Shown here: positions 1-8,836 of the stretch, piece by piece
Position numbering within the stretch: the first letter of the stretch is position 1
Layout: every line of letters begins with the position of its first letter
NCBI RefSeq assembly: GCF_003347495.1
Contig: NZ_QCXY01000015.1
Location: 1-64,000, forward strand
Direction of reading: 5' to 3'
Source of the DNA: Pleomorphovibrio marinus
GTDB lineage: Bacteria; Bacteroidota; Bacteroidia; Cytophagales; Cyclobacteriaceae
DNA length: 64,000 nucleotides
The notes under the pieces: model-generated
The model's input: the letters and a program-made list of their open reading frames with translations, nothing else
What the model was told of the DNA's origin: nothing
Databases searched by the model: none
Made by a program: the position numbers and the translations under genes

Positions 1-786
1 TCTCAATTTACTGTTGGATATTTAAGTGGTTTACGTTTATTTCAAGTTATAATACCTTTTTTCTTTCTTCCTTTTCTAACTAATCTCCAATTTAAAACAT
101 ATTTTAGATATTTTATTATTTTTATATTTATTTTCTCTTTTTTTGCTTTACCTATTATTACATTAAGGAGAGGGCCTACTGTAGCTATATTTTTAGGATT
201 GTTTGTTTATTTTATTTTTATTAAAAATAAGATTGTATTCGTAAAATACCTTTCTCTTTTGTTTTTTGTTTTAATAAGTTTTTATCTTTTTTTTAATGAT
301 ATTATTTTAAGTCGATTTGAGCTAAGGCAAGATAAATTTGAAAGAACAATAGATATTGATTCTACCTTAAGTGAGGAAGATAGATTTAGGGAATATTCTG
401 CAGTTTATAATTTAATTTCTAAAGATTTATATAGTCTTTTTTTTGGTACAAATGAATTATTCAATACTAGAAATAATTATGGTAGAGGCTTTTATGCTGA
501 TAGAAGGTTACATGTTGACTTTACTTTATTAGCGCATGGAAGTGGTATTTTAGGTTTATCTATGTATTTGTTTATTGTTATTTACCTGGTAAAAATTGGT
601 AAAAAATTATCACATTTTAATAATAGTTTGTTTGGTAATAAATTGATTAGTGTTTATTATTCTTTGATTTTTGTTTCACTATTTGTTTCACTATCTGGTG
701 GGATAGAGTCAATTTCATATAGATGTTTATTGTTTATGAGTTTAGGTGGTATATATGGAACTTTAAAAAGTTATTATGAAAATTAG
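1..786 (+). CDS. O-antigen/exopolysaccharide polymerase (Wzy-like), 5' partial
   Basis: The reading frame is open from base 1, so this is the C-terminal part (about 261 residues) of a gene that starts upstream. It is a very hydrophobic membrane protein with several predicted transmembrane helices. A short basic motif, LRRGPTVAIF, lies near residue 56. A soluble loop of about 80 residues (roughly 95-180) ends in a segment with RRLHVDFTLLAHGSGILGL, the His/Gly-rich pattern seen after the large periplasmic loop of Wzy/WaaL proteins. Such enzymes join lipid-linked repeat units at the inner membrane. The gene is very AT-rich (about a quarter G+C by eye), unlike genes after 2.8 kb, which is typical of horizontally exchanged polymerase genes. 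Its end overlaps the start of the next gene by 11 bases, so the two are probably co-transcribed. Family assignment rests on topology, motif and context, not on a search. Confidence 0.75.
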   Translation, partial: SQFTVGYLSGLRLFQVIIPFFFLPFLTNLQFKTYFRYFIIFIFIFSFFALPIITLRRGPTVAIFLGLFVYFIFIKNKIVFVKYLSLLFFVLISFYLFFNDIILSRFELRQDKFERTIDIDSTLSEEDRFREYSAVYNLISKDLYSLFFGTNELFNTRNNYGRGFYADRRLHVDFTLLAHGSGILGLSMYLFIVIYLVKIGKKLSHFNNSLFGNKLISVYYSLIFVSLFVSLSGGIESISYRCLLFMSLGGIYGTLKSYYEN

Positions 787-1696
787 AAAACCTAATTTAT
801 TTATTATTGGTTCTGTAAAGTGTGGGACCACTAGCTTATTCAATTTTTTGCAGGAATCTGAAGATGTTTTTTTTCCAAAACAAAAGGAACCGCATTTCTT
901 TATCCAAAACTTTCAATGTTTTCCATTTTCAGGACCGGATGATTTATGTTTTTATGAAAGATATGCTAAGAATATCGAAGAATATGAAAAACTTTTCCTC
1001 AATGCAGGCAACAATAAGATCGTCGGTGAGGCTTCAACTATGTACTTATCAGTTCCTTCTACTGCCCATAGGATTAAAGAATACAACCCAGAGGCTAAAA
1101 TCATAGCAGTGATTCGAGATCCCGTATCAAGGGCTTATTCTCATTTCTTACACCATGTTAGAGATGGAACGGCTTTTACCAAAGATTTTTCAAAATGGAT
1201 TGAGATGGAAGAATCCGGTAAATTGAATGATTGGGCACCGCATAGGCGGTTGATTGAGATTGGTATGTATGGTAAACACCTTCGGCAGTATTTTGACTGC
1301 TTTGATAGAACTCAAATTCTGGTAATTAAATTTGATGACCTGATAGGGTCTCCTAGCTCTACACTAATTAATGTATGTGAGTTTTTGAATATTTCGTCGA
1401 AAATAGCACGTATTAAGCTCCAAAAGCACAATGCTTCTGGAATGCCCACAAATCCTGCCTTTCATAATGCTTATTTAGGTAGTTTAAGGTTCATCCGCAG
1501 GAATCTTCCATGGCTTTCCTATTCTCCTTTAGGGAAGCTTAGGAAAAAATTTGATCAATATTATAGAAATAAGTTTTTGTCTAAACCTGTGCTTCAGGGA
1601 GAATTGAAATCCAAGTTGGCCGAAATTTATAGTCATGATATTGATATTACGGAATCAATTACTGGGTTAGACTTAAGTAACTGGAAAATTAAATGA
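776..1696 (+). CDS. Sulfotransferase (PAPS-dependent, Sulfotransfer_1 type)
   Basis: A 306-residue soluble enzyme expected to move sulfate from PAPS to a sugar hydroxyl or amine. The 5'-phosphosulfate loop is GSVKCGTTSLFNFL (residues 12-25). The 3'-phosphate motif is VIRDPVSRAYSHF (about 112-124), with the conserved Arg and Ser. This layout matches the heparan-sulfate N-deacetylase/N-sulfotransferase branch of the family, also found in bacterial Nod-factor and capsule sulfotransferases. The start ATG lies inside the end of the polymerase gene, and the stop overlaps the next ATG (ATGA). This places it in the polysaccharide operon and suggests that the polymer or its precursors are sulfated. 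The acceptor cannot be read from the sequence. Confidence 0.9.
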   Translation: MKIRKPNLFIIGSVKCGTTSLFNFLQESEDVFFPKQKEPHFFIQNFQCFPFSGPDDLCFYERYAKNIEEYEKLFLNAGNNKIVGEASTMYLSVPSTAHRIKEYNPEAKIIAVIRDPVSRAYSHFLHHVRDGTAFTKDFSKWIEMEESGKLNDWAPHRRLIEIGMYGKHLRQYFDCFDRTQILVIKFDDLIGSPSSTLINVCEFLNISSKIARIKLQKHNASGMPTNPAFHNAYLGSLRFIRRNLPWLSYSPLGKLRKKFDQYYRNKFLSKPVLQGELKSKLAEIYSHDIDITESITGLDLSNWKIK

Positions 1697-2805
1697 GGAT
1701 TTGCATAATTACCAACAGTTTTCCTACAAAGGCCAATCCTTTTAACCAGATTTTTGTAAAAAAGTTTCAAGATGAACTTGTAAAGCAAGGCATGGATGTC
1801 CAACTTTTTTATAATCCTATATTTAGGATTTGGGGAAATGCCAATAAAGTTAAAAATTTTTTTGCTAATTTATTAAAGTACGTATTCTTTTTTTTTAGTT
1901 TCATCCCCTTCTTATTAAAAAATGGATTAAAGGTGGATGTATTTTTTACCCAGGGAATTATATTTTGTACTTTGGCTGCTGTTTTGTATAAAAAGATTTC
2001 TGGAACCCCTGTAGTTTGTTATGTTCATGGTGGTGATTTAAATCGGCTTTATAGAAAGAAAAACCTAAGCTTTAAAATTCTTAAGTATTCATTAGATAAT
2101 TCTGATTATATAATAGTAAACAGTATAAATATTTATAATAAAACTATATTAGTTACAAATAATATAAATATCAAAATAATTTCTCCTGGTGTTGACTTAT
2201 CTGTAATGAAACCACTTATGGACTTAAATTCCCTTAAAAAGAAATATTCAATCCCTTCAGACAAGAAATTTTTTCTTTTAGCTGGTAACGCAATCAAAAG
2301 AAAGGGTTTTGACTTATTTTTGGGAGCCATATCAAAATTAGAGCCATCAATAACTTCTCGGATCTTTGTAGTTATCTTAACAGATGGCCCGGAAAAAGAG
2401 TTATATAATAAGATTATTGCGGATAATGGGCTCTTAAAATTTACTTCATTACGAGGGAAAGTATTTCCTCAAGAGTTGAACGATTATTATAATATGGCTG
2501 ATTTCTTTATTTTTCCTTCAAGACAAGAACCCCTTGGTTTAGTGGGGTTAGAAGCAATGACCTCAAAGACCATTGTAATAGGTTCAAATGTGGGTGGTAT
2601 TCCGGAATTTGTTATTCCAGGTGTTACCGGACTATTGTTTGAAAATGGAAATGTTGATTCATTGGCAGATTGTATAATAAAAGTATTGAAACCCGAGTTC
2701 AATGCTTCCAACTATTTTGCTGAAATAGAAAAAATGATTTTTAAACATTCTCTTTCGAATAGTGTAAAATCTTTTATTCAAATTTTTAAGACTGTAAAGA
2801 AATGA
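1693..2805 (+). CDS. Glycosyltransferase family 4 protein
   Basis: A 370-residue GT-B fold glycosyltransferase. The N-terminal acceptor domain begins MRICIITNSFPTKANPFNQ, a common GT4 opening. The C-terminal nucleotide-sugar domain has GNAIKRKGFDLFL (about residue 197) and the E-x7-E element in SRQEPLGLVGLEAM (about 276-289), followed by GSNVGGIPEF. GT4 enzymes are retaining transferases, and this one should add one sugar to the lipid-linked repeat unit on the cytosolic side. The gene is AT-rich like the polymerase, suggesting a shared origin, and overlaps both neighbours by four bases. Donor and linkage cannot be predicted. Confidence 0.9.
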   Translation: MRICIITNSFPTKANPFNQIFVKKFQDELVKQGMDVQLFYNPIFRIWGNANKVKNFFANLLKYVFFFFSFIPFLLKNGLKVDVFFTQGIIFCTLAAVLYKKISGTPVVCYVHGGDLNRLYRKKNLSFKILKYSLDNSDYIIVNSINIYNKTILVTNNINIKIISPGVDLSVMKPLMDLNSLKKKYSIPSDKKFFLLAGNAIKRKGFDLFLGAISKLEPSITSRIFVVILTDGPEKELYNKIIADNGLLKFTSLRGKVFPQELNDYYNMADFFIFPSRQEPLGLVGLEAMTSKTIVIGSNVGGIPEFVIPGVTGLLFENGNVDSLADCIIKVLKPEFNASNYFAEIEKMIFKHSLSNSVKSFIQIFKTVKK

Positions 2806-3539
2806 TCATCAGCCACGAACATAAATTTGTCTTTGTCTGCCTTCCCCGCACGGGTACCACGGCCATAAGAAAGGAACTTTGTGAGCAATACGGTGGCACT
2901 CCTATTCTTTATAAACATGCCTCCTATGATGTCTTCCTCAGACAAGCAAATAAGGCTGAAAAAAACTATAGGGTAATTGCCTCTGTACGTAACCCCATGG
3001 ACCGTACCGTAAGTCTTTATTTTAAATATTTATCCAACCATGACCAGATTCAACAGGGCCAAATCAAAGAAATAGGAGATAAAAACCTTTTTCAGCGCTC
3101 CCTGCTTTTCCTTGCCAATAAAATCTTGGCCAAAAGAGCTTCTGCTGTGGCAAGTGGGGGGCTTGATTTTGCCACTTTTTTCCTGAAATTCTATTCTACT
3201 CCCTATTCCGATTGGCATTTTCTGTATTGGGATAGGTATGATCAAATAGTCCGCTTTGAACATCTTTCGGACGATTTTCATCAAGCATTGGAAAATATGG
3301 GTATCATCCCTAAAAGACCCCTTCCTATCGTCAATAGAACCAAAAAAGAAAACAAACCCTTTTGGGAATATTACCGGGGATTGGAACAAGAAGCGGTGAA
3401 TACTTTTGACATGGCATTTCGTAAATTTGGCTATTCCTTCCCCCCTCATTACCCTTCTCCCAATTGGAGCAACATGGATAGCATCCGCCATCGGGTTTCC
3501 TTTCGTCTTAAAAAGTTTTATTGGAAATATATCCGCTGA
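2802..3539 (+). CDS. Sulfotransferase family 2-like protein
   Basis: A 245-residue putative sulfotransferase, distinct from the one at 776-1696. The 5'-phosphosulfate loop is FVFVCLPRTGTTAIRKEL (residues 9-26). The 3'-phosphate motif is ASVRNPMDRTVSLYF (about 60-74). This short form resembles the Sulfotransfer_2 branch (chondroitin, dermatan and HNK-1 carbohydrate sulfotransferases). It starts in a four-base ATGA overlap with the GT4 gene and its TGA overlaps the next ATG by one base. Base composition rises clearly in G+C from this gene onward. Two different sulfotransferases in one operon imply sulfation at two positions or on two sugars. Confidence 0.85.
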   Translation: MIISHEHKFVFVCLPRTGTTAIRKELCEQYGGTPILYKHASYDVFLRQANKAEKNYRVIASVRNPMDRTVSLYFKYLSNHDQIQQGQIKEIGDKNLFQRSLLFLANKILAKRASAVASGGLDFATFFLKFYSTPYSDWHFLYWDRYDQIVRFEHLSDDFHQALENMGIIPKRPLPIVNRTKKENKPFWEYYRGLEQEAVNTFDMAFRKFGYSFPPHYPSPNWSNMDSIRHRVSFRLKKFYWKYIR

Positions 3540-4558
3540 TGAAGATCCTTATTGATATCAAGCATCCTGCCCAGCTTAACCTTTTTAAGCATCTGGCCAC
3601 CGCCCTGAAAGAAATAGGGTGGGAGGTGCTTATCTGTTATTTGCAGCGAGGAAAGTTGCCCAAGATCATAGAAAAGGAATACCCAGGGTTTGAGTGTATC
3701 CCGGTAGGGGCAAGCAGGGGCAGCAAATGGTCTATACTATGGGAAGGAAACATAGCCAGGGTAGGGACTTTCCTCTCCTTGATCCGGAAACACCGGCCCT
3801 GTATCTGTGTGGCGGCAAGCAGTGCCCCACTGGCATTGGCCTGTAGGCTTACCGGTACCCCTGTGATCCAGTTTTATGACGACCCGGAACGGAAGCGCAT
3901 CAATGCCGTCAATGCCCGGCTTTCCAATCGCATCTTTTTCCCGCCCATTGTGGAGGAAACCTCCAAGGTGGGTATTTTTAATTGCCTTAAGGAATGGAGT
4001 TACCTAAGTCCTGCCCGGTTTAAGCCCGACCCTTCTGTTTTGGGGGAATATGGCCTTAGGCCGCATTCCTATATTTTTGTCCGGGAGGTCAGCAACCAAT
4101 CCTTTAACTACTATGATCAGAAGGCCGATATTGTGGGTAGCTTTGCCGGGCAAATTACTCCCGATATGCCTGTGCTCCTTTCCCTGGAGGAAAAGGCCAA
4201 GTCCCACCTCTACCCCAAGGCTTGGATGCAATTGAAAGAGCCGGTTTCCGATATCCATTCCTTGATGTACTATGCCAGGCTGGTGGTTTCTTCCGGGGAT
4301 AGCATGGCCCGGGAGGGGGCCATGTTGGGGGTGAGGAGCATCTACTGTGGGGTGCGCAGCATGAGGGCCAATGAGTTCCTGATGCCAAGGGGGCTATTGG
4401 AACACCATCCCGGGGAGCAGGCGCTTGCCCCTATCAACACCTATATCGCTTCCCCCTTTGACGCCGATGGTCAAGGAAAGGTGCGGCAGGCAATGAATAA
4501 GGAGTGGGACGATATGCTGGAGTTTATGTTGGAACAAATTGAAGCATTTAAAAAATAG
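3539..4558 (+). CDS. DUF354 family protein, GT-B-like
   Basis: A 339-residue protein starting MKILIDIKHPAQLNLFKHL, the characteristic opening of DUF354. The longest frame begins at a TTG at 3521, but the ATG at 3539 gives the family's normal N-terminus and a one-base overlap with the preceding TGA, so I chose it. DUF354 proteins have the overall look of a GT-B glycosyltransferase or UDP-GlcNAc 2-epimerase fold and recur in archaeal and bacterial surface-polysaccharide loci. GDSMAREGAMLGVRSI (about residues 252-267) resembles the sugar-nucleotide binding segment of such folds. Its exact reaction is not established. Confidence 0.8.
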   Translation: MKILIDIKHPAQLNLFKHLATALKEIGWEVLICYLQRGKLPKIIEKEYPGFECIPVGASRGSKWSILWEGNIARVGTFLSLIRKHRPCICVAASSAPLALACRLTGTPVIQFYDDPERKRINAVNARLSNRIFFPPIVEETSKVGIFNCLKEWSYLSPARFKPDPSVLGEYGLRPHSYIFVREVSNQSFNYYDQKADIVGSFAGQITPDMPVLLSLEEKAKSHLYPKAWMQLKEPVSDIHSLMYYARLVVSSGDSMAREGAMLGVRSIYCGVRSMRANEFLMPRGLLEHHPGEQALAPINTYIASPFDADGQGKVRQAMNKEWDDMLEFMLEQIEAFKK

Positions 4559-4561
4559 AAA

Positions 4562-5869
4562 ATGAAGATTTCCATTTTTGGATTAGGTTATGTGGGATGT
4601 GTAAGCCTGGGTTGCCTGGCCCAAAACGGCCACGAGGTAATCGGTGTGGACATTCACCCGCTCAAGGTGGACTTGATCAACCATGGTAAACCCACCATCG
4701 TAGAAAAAGATATCGATACCATCCTAAAGGAACAGCATACCCGGGGAAGGGTATCCGCTACTTTGGACGCCAATAAGGCGGTGCTGGCTACGGACATAAG
4801 TATCATCTGTGTGGGCACCCCTTCTTCTTCCAAGGGGCACCTTGACCTTGGCTATATCTTTAAGACCGCCGAGCAGATAGGGGAGGCCTTAAAGGAAAAG
4901 GCAGGCTTCCATACAGTGGTGATCCGGAGTACCGTGTTGCCTGGCACTAACCGGAAGTTCGGCGAAGTGATGGAGAAATCTTCCGAAAAAAAACGGGGGG
5001 AGGACTTTACCGTGGTTTCCAATCCCGAGTTCCTTCGGGAGGGTACGGCGGTGAAGGACTACTACCATCCTTCTGTTACTGTCCTTGGCGGGGATCACCA
5101 AGAGGCCCTTGCCCAGGTTGCGACCCTATACGAGGTGTTGGATGCACCCATAGAGATCACGGATATAGAGGTGGCAGAGGTCATCAAGTATGTGAACAAC
5201 AGCTTCCATGCCCTTAAGATCACCTTTGCCAACGAGGTGGGGAATATCTCCAAATCCCTGGGAATAGATTCCCACAAGGTGATGGAATTGTTTTGCAAGG
5301 ATACCCATCTGAATATCTCTCCTGCCTATTTCAAACCGGGTTTTGCCTATGGGGGCTCCTGTCTGCCCAAGGACCTTAAGGGGCTGGTCACCCTGGGTCA
5401 TGACAACTATGTGGCCACGCCAGTCTTGAACGGGGTACATGAATCCAATGAATACCAGAAAAGGCAAGCCTTTGAGCTGATTGCCCGTACCGGCAAGCGT
5501 AAGGTCTGTTTCGTGGGGCTTTCCTTTAAGGAAGGCACGGACGACCTGCGGTACAGCCCCTCTGTGGATTTGGCCGAGAGGCTAATAGGAAAAGGGTACC
5601 AGATCCGCATCTACGACCCCAACGTACATCTGTCCAAATTGGTGGGTGCCAACAAGTCCTTTATCAATGAGCACCTGCCTCATCTCTCGGAACTGATTGT
5701 GGAAGATTTTAATGACGCCTTAGGGGATTCTGAGGTGGTGTTGGTAAACCACCGGAATTTCGATGCCAAACCCTATAAAGAGGCTCTGGCCCAAAAGGCG
5801 GCGGTCGTGGATTTGGTAAGGATAAGGGAGTTGGAGGATATGGCCAATTATCAAGGGTTGTGTTGGTAG
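4562..5869 (+). CDS. algD: GDP-mannose 6-dehydrogenase (AlgD-type)
   Basis: A 435-residue NAD-dependent nucleotide-sugar dehydrogenase that should oxidise GDP-mannose to GDP-mannuronate in two steps. The N-terminal Rossmann motif is FGLGYVGCVSLGCLA (residues 6-20), followed by the acidic residue in VIGVD. The catalytic cysteine is in GGSCLPKD (Cys about 267). The pattern SLGCLAQNGHEVIGVD, the segment KITFANEVGNISK and the C-terminal GLCW ending closely track Pseudomonas AlgD and not UDP-glucose dehydrogenases, so GDP-mannose is the likelier substrate. UDP-glucose or UDP-ManNAc activity is not fully excluded. It is the last gene of the tightly packed operon, three bases after the DUF354 gene. 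Confidence 0.82.
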   Translation: MKISIFGLGYVGCVSLGCLAQNGHEVIGVDIHPLKVDLINHGKPTIVEKDIDTILKEQHTRGRVSATLDANKAVLATDISIICVGTPSSSKGHLDLGYIFKTAEQIGEALKEKAGFHTVVIRSTVLPGTNRKFGEVMEKSSEKKRGEDFTVVSNPEFLREGTAVKDYYHPSVTVLGGDHQEALAQVATLYEVLDAPIEITDIEVAEVIKYVNNSFHALKITFANEVGNISKSLGIDSHKVMELFCKDTHLNISPAYFKPGFAYGGSCLPKDLKGLVTLGHDNYVATPVLNGVHESNEYQKRQAFELIARTGKRKVCFVGLSFKEGTDDLRYSPSVDLAERLIGKGYQIRIYDPNVHLSKLVGANKSFINEHLPHLSELIVEDFNDALGDSEVVLVNHRNFDAKPYKEALAQKAAVVDLVRIRELEDMANYQGLCW

Positions 5870-5923
5870 AGACCATCCCCCAGCCCCCTCCTAAACAGGA
5901 GTGGGAGGTTGTTTTGCGTCTTG

Positions 5924-6104
5924 GAGAAGTAATTCCCTGGAGTGATTAGTTTAAAAATTCCATTGAGAAATCCGGTGCCGCTAGGCACCAAATGTGGGTA
6001 GAAAACATCAATAATTACAAAAGAGCCGTCCCAGTAGGGACGGAATTGGACATTGTTCCAATGGCGCATCCTCTCTGCTTTTTTTCTTCTCCCTAACCCA
6101 CGGG
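5924..6104. repeat. Palindromic intergenic repeat, copy 1
   Basis: A block of about 180 bases that recurs at 6714-6893. It contains two hairpins: GGTGCC-GCTA-GGCACC, and CCGTCCC-AGTA-GGGACGG about 50 bases later. Both ends (AATTCCCTGGAGTGATTAG and CTAACCCACGGG) are shared with the other copy. It behaves like a dispersed REP-type structural repeat and has no coding potential. Confidence 0.85.
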
Positions 6105-6713
6105 TTAAAACCCAAAGTTATTACCCCGTGAGCTTTTTATACCCGTCCAGGTTGTGGTGTTTCGGTGCCAAACCCAATAATTGGAACAAGCGGTGTCTAA
6201 CACAAAGATTCGGGTCTCCATGCCCCTAATCCTGAGCTGGTAATCAACCAAAAAACCCTCAATCAAAAACTTTGTGTCCTCCGAGCTTCTTCGCGTCCTA
6301 CGCGACCAAAACCTCCCGAAGCCCTACCAAAATCTCGATCGTAAACCATCACCAAGTCCCTGCATCTTTCATCCACAATACCTCCTCTTCCCTCGCGTTT
6401 TTGCCCTCACCCCAACCCTCTTCCTTGAGGGAGATGGCGTTTGTAAACGTTAGGGATGTGGGTGCTTGGGTAAATTTTGTTTAGGAACCAATTGTGGCTA
6501 AGATTCTCCAAGGAATAGCAGAACATCCTTACATCAACCACCAAAGACCACGGCGGTGGCCAAACCTTTCAATAGATCTTGAGAAAAACAATGCCCCCGC
6601 AACTATGAAGTGGTTGAACTCCACTCCACTTGCTGATGGGTATAAACATAATTTTTTTTGCCTGACCTGTTTCCACCCTCGCTACCAACCTCTGGGAGTT
6701 TTTGCGCTTTGCG

Positions 6714-6893
6714 GAGAAATAATTCCCTGGAGTGATTAGTCCAAAATTCCATTGAGAAACCCGGTGCTGCCAGGCACCAAATGTGGGTAGAAAACATCAA
6801 TTATTACAGAAGAGCCGTCCCATTAGGGACGGAATAGGCCATTGTTCCAATGGCAGGTCCTCTCCGCTTTTTTTCTTCTCCCCAACCCACGGG
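6714..6893. repeat. Palindromic intergenic repeat, copy 2
   Basis: Second copy of the element at 5924-6104, in the same orientation, with scattered substitutions. The hairpins are kept, although the loop and one stem have changed (GGTGCTGCCAGGCACC; CCGTCCC-ATTA-GGGACGG). Retention of the longer stem while the loop changes suggests the structure matters more than the sequence. Confidence 0.85.
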
Positions 6894-7076
6894 AAAACGG
6901 ATGACCCCGAGCCTCAAATAAACTCCTTTTATAGCATCAATTCATGCGGTTCCCTCCCTGCCAGAGGCAGGTATGAGTGTAAAAAATCCACCGAAGCCCT
7001 ACCAAAATCTCGATCTACCATCACCAAGTCCCTGTGTCTCTTGATCCCTAAGTCTCCCAAAAAAAGAGCCCCTGGA

Positions 7077-8783
7077 TTATAAAATATATGCCATCCTAAA
7101 ATCCAAATGCAAATTACTTTGCCGCAGGGATGGGGGTACTGGATTCCCCAGCTCCAAATCGGGGTTGTAAAAATGGTAGTTGAAGGATCGGATAAACTTG
7201 GCTCTGGCTTCCAATAGATAGCGCCCATAGCGCTCAGAAGCCCCTACCCCTATGCCCAGGTCCACCCAGGGCAATACTGCCACCCCGTCGGACTGCGCAA
7301 GACGGAAAAAATTCTGGTCCCTGGCTAGCCTTTCCAAGCTGAGCTCATACTTCCTATACTCCTTCACCAGACTAAATTCCATGATGGCCAGATTTCCGCT
7401 TATACCCAATCCTGATCCCAGGATTTGTCCCCTGTTGGTCAACCCGTGCCTCACTTGGTTGTTGTCATAAAGCCCTAGCCCAAAATTTGGCCTACCCCTC
7501 CATCTTACATTATTATTGATGGAGATTTGCGTCTGTGTCATCTCCCCCCTGATGCCCAGCCAATTCTTGTCCGGCATGGGCAGGTACTTGCTGAATCCCA
7601 GGGTATAGGCTCTGCTGTGTTCGGGGTTCAATACCACATCCCTCCAATTGAGGGCATGGTCGTTTCTCAGGTACTCCATATAGAACTCGAACTTGGCTGC
7701 CGGGATAACCCATCGGGCAAAGCCCGCCAGGTTTTGGTCTTCCCTCAGTTCTATATTTTCGATATTGCCCTCCCCCTCCTTCGGTAGGGGGGCAAATAAG
7801 GGGAAATAGGCCCTTACGTTGGAGCGCATGTCCTCCCTGTACACCTGGAAGGTCCTGCTGATGCCCAATGAAAAGCCTTCCAAAAAACTGGGGGAATAAC
7901 TGACAGAAATGCCCGTAAAATACCGCCAAAGGTCATGGTTTTTTGGCTCGAAAATGTTGGAGTGGGCATTGTCACTGAAATGGGTAAAACCCGATCCCCC
8001 CAGCCTTCCCACAAAGTACTGCCCCTCAAAATCCCCCATAAAGGTTTTTGCGGGTTTTCGGGTTTGCAGGGTGAGGTGGGGAAATCCCTGTGCGTTGTCA
8101 CTCATGAGCAGTGCATTGAACTGACCAGGGCCCCACCACATGTTTTCGGTGGACAGCCCTGCGGAGAAGCTGCCAAAATTGTAACGGATATGCGATTGCC
8201 CCCAGCCCATCCGGAAATGGGGGGTGTCCCCATGCCTCACCGGGGCATCCACACCGTTTACCCCCCTGTTCATCCTTTGGAAAAAGGGGTTAGGGGCATC
8301 CTCCGGATATTCAGGGAATGAAAGGTTCTGCGCATAAAACATTTGGGGATAAAACTGAAAGCTCCAGTTTCCTTTTTTTATATGTACCCCGGCACTGACC
8401 ATCGTTTGCAAGCCCCTGGCAGGCAGCATCATGCCGTCACCCCAACCGTAGGGGTGCCCGGTGTTCACCCTGCTACGGTAATCGATGGGCAATAAGCTGG
8501 ATTGGAAATTGCTAGTGTCCTTGAGAACCGGTAAATTCGGTATCAAAGAAGAGGGGGGATCGGTCAGAAATGGGGAATCTGCCTCTGGGTACAATTCCTC
8601 CAACCAAAGCGGGGAATAGTTAAAGCTGGGGCTTGTAGGAACTCTTCCCATGACCTGTTCCCTTCTAAGGTAATCTTGAAGGAGTGGGAAACCTAAGGGG
8701 AGGGTTTGGCCTAAGGCTTCTCCTGACAAGGAAATAGTACACACTAAAACGAGGAAGATGGATGAATTGGTAAAAGTGTTCAT
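7077..8783 (-). CDS. Capsule assembly Wzi family outer-membrane protein
   Basis: A 568-residue secreted beta-barrel candidate. It starts with a cleavable signal peptide (hydrophobic core IFLVLVCTISLSG, probable cut after EALGQ). It then has alternating aromatic/polar strands with motifs typical of Bacteroidota Wzi relatives, such as FRMGWGQSHIRYNFGSFSAG and ENMWWGPGQFNALLMSDNA (WWGPG near residue 215), and ends in an aromatic-rich final strand. Wzi is an outer-membrane lectin that anchors capsular polysaccharide. It is longer than the enterobacterial protein (about 475 residues), as is usual in this phylum. It is divergent from the PL8-like gene, with only about 50 bases between the chosen starts, so the two probably share a regulatory region. 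Confidence 0.85.
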   Translation of the reverse strand: MNTFTNSSIFLVLVCTISLSGEALGQTLPLGFPLLQDYLRREQVMGRVPTSPSFNYSPLWLEELYPEADSPFLTDPPSSLIPNLPVLKDTSNFQSSLLPIDYRSRVNTGHPYGWGDGMMLPARGLQTMVSAGVHIKKGNWSFQFYPQMFYAQNLSFPEYPEDAPNPFFQRMNRGVNGVDAPVRHGDTPHFRMGWGQSHIRYNFGSFSAGLSTENMWWGPGQFNALLMSDNAQGFPHLTLQTRKPAKTFMGDFEGQYFVGRLGGSGFTHFSDNAHSNIFEPKNHDLWRYFTGISVSYSPSFLEGFSLGISRTFQVYREDMRSNVRAYFPLFAPLPKEGEGNIENIELREDQNLAGFARWVIPAAKFEFYMEYLRNDHALNWRDVVLNPEHSRAYTLGFSKYLPMPDKNWLGIRGEMTQTQISINNNVRWRGRPNFGLGLYDNNQVRHGLTNRGQILGSGLGISGNLAIMEFSLVKEYRKYELSLERLARDQNFFRLAQSDGVAVLPWVDLGIGVGASERYGRYLLEARAKFIRSFNYHFYNPDLELGNPVPPSLRQSNLHLDFRMAYIL

Positions 8784-8836
8784 GGTTGATGGTATATAGG
8801 CCTAAACACCGCCTAAGGCAATATTCTAAAAAAATT

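Larger units (their letters stand above)
5870..7076. other. 1.2-kb gene-free, repeat-bearing intergenic region
   Basis: No convincing gene is seen between the AlgD-type gene (+) and the convergent Wzi-like gene (-). Short frames here lack family features and overlap repeats. The region holds two diverged copies of a palindromic element (listed separately). It also has a second duplicated stretch, GAAGCCCTACCAAAATCTCG and flanking sequence, at about 6319-6365 and 6993-7037. The spacings differ (790 versus 674 bases), so the duplication has since been edited by insertion or deletion. Confidence 0.7.

Noticed and set aside
6272-7082. Several 60-100-codon frames in the intergenic region
   Set aside because: They overlap duplicated palindromic repeats, have no recognisable domains and are inconsistent between the two repeat copies.
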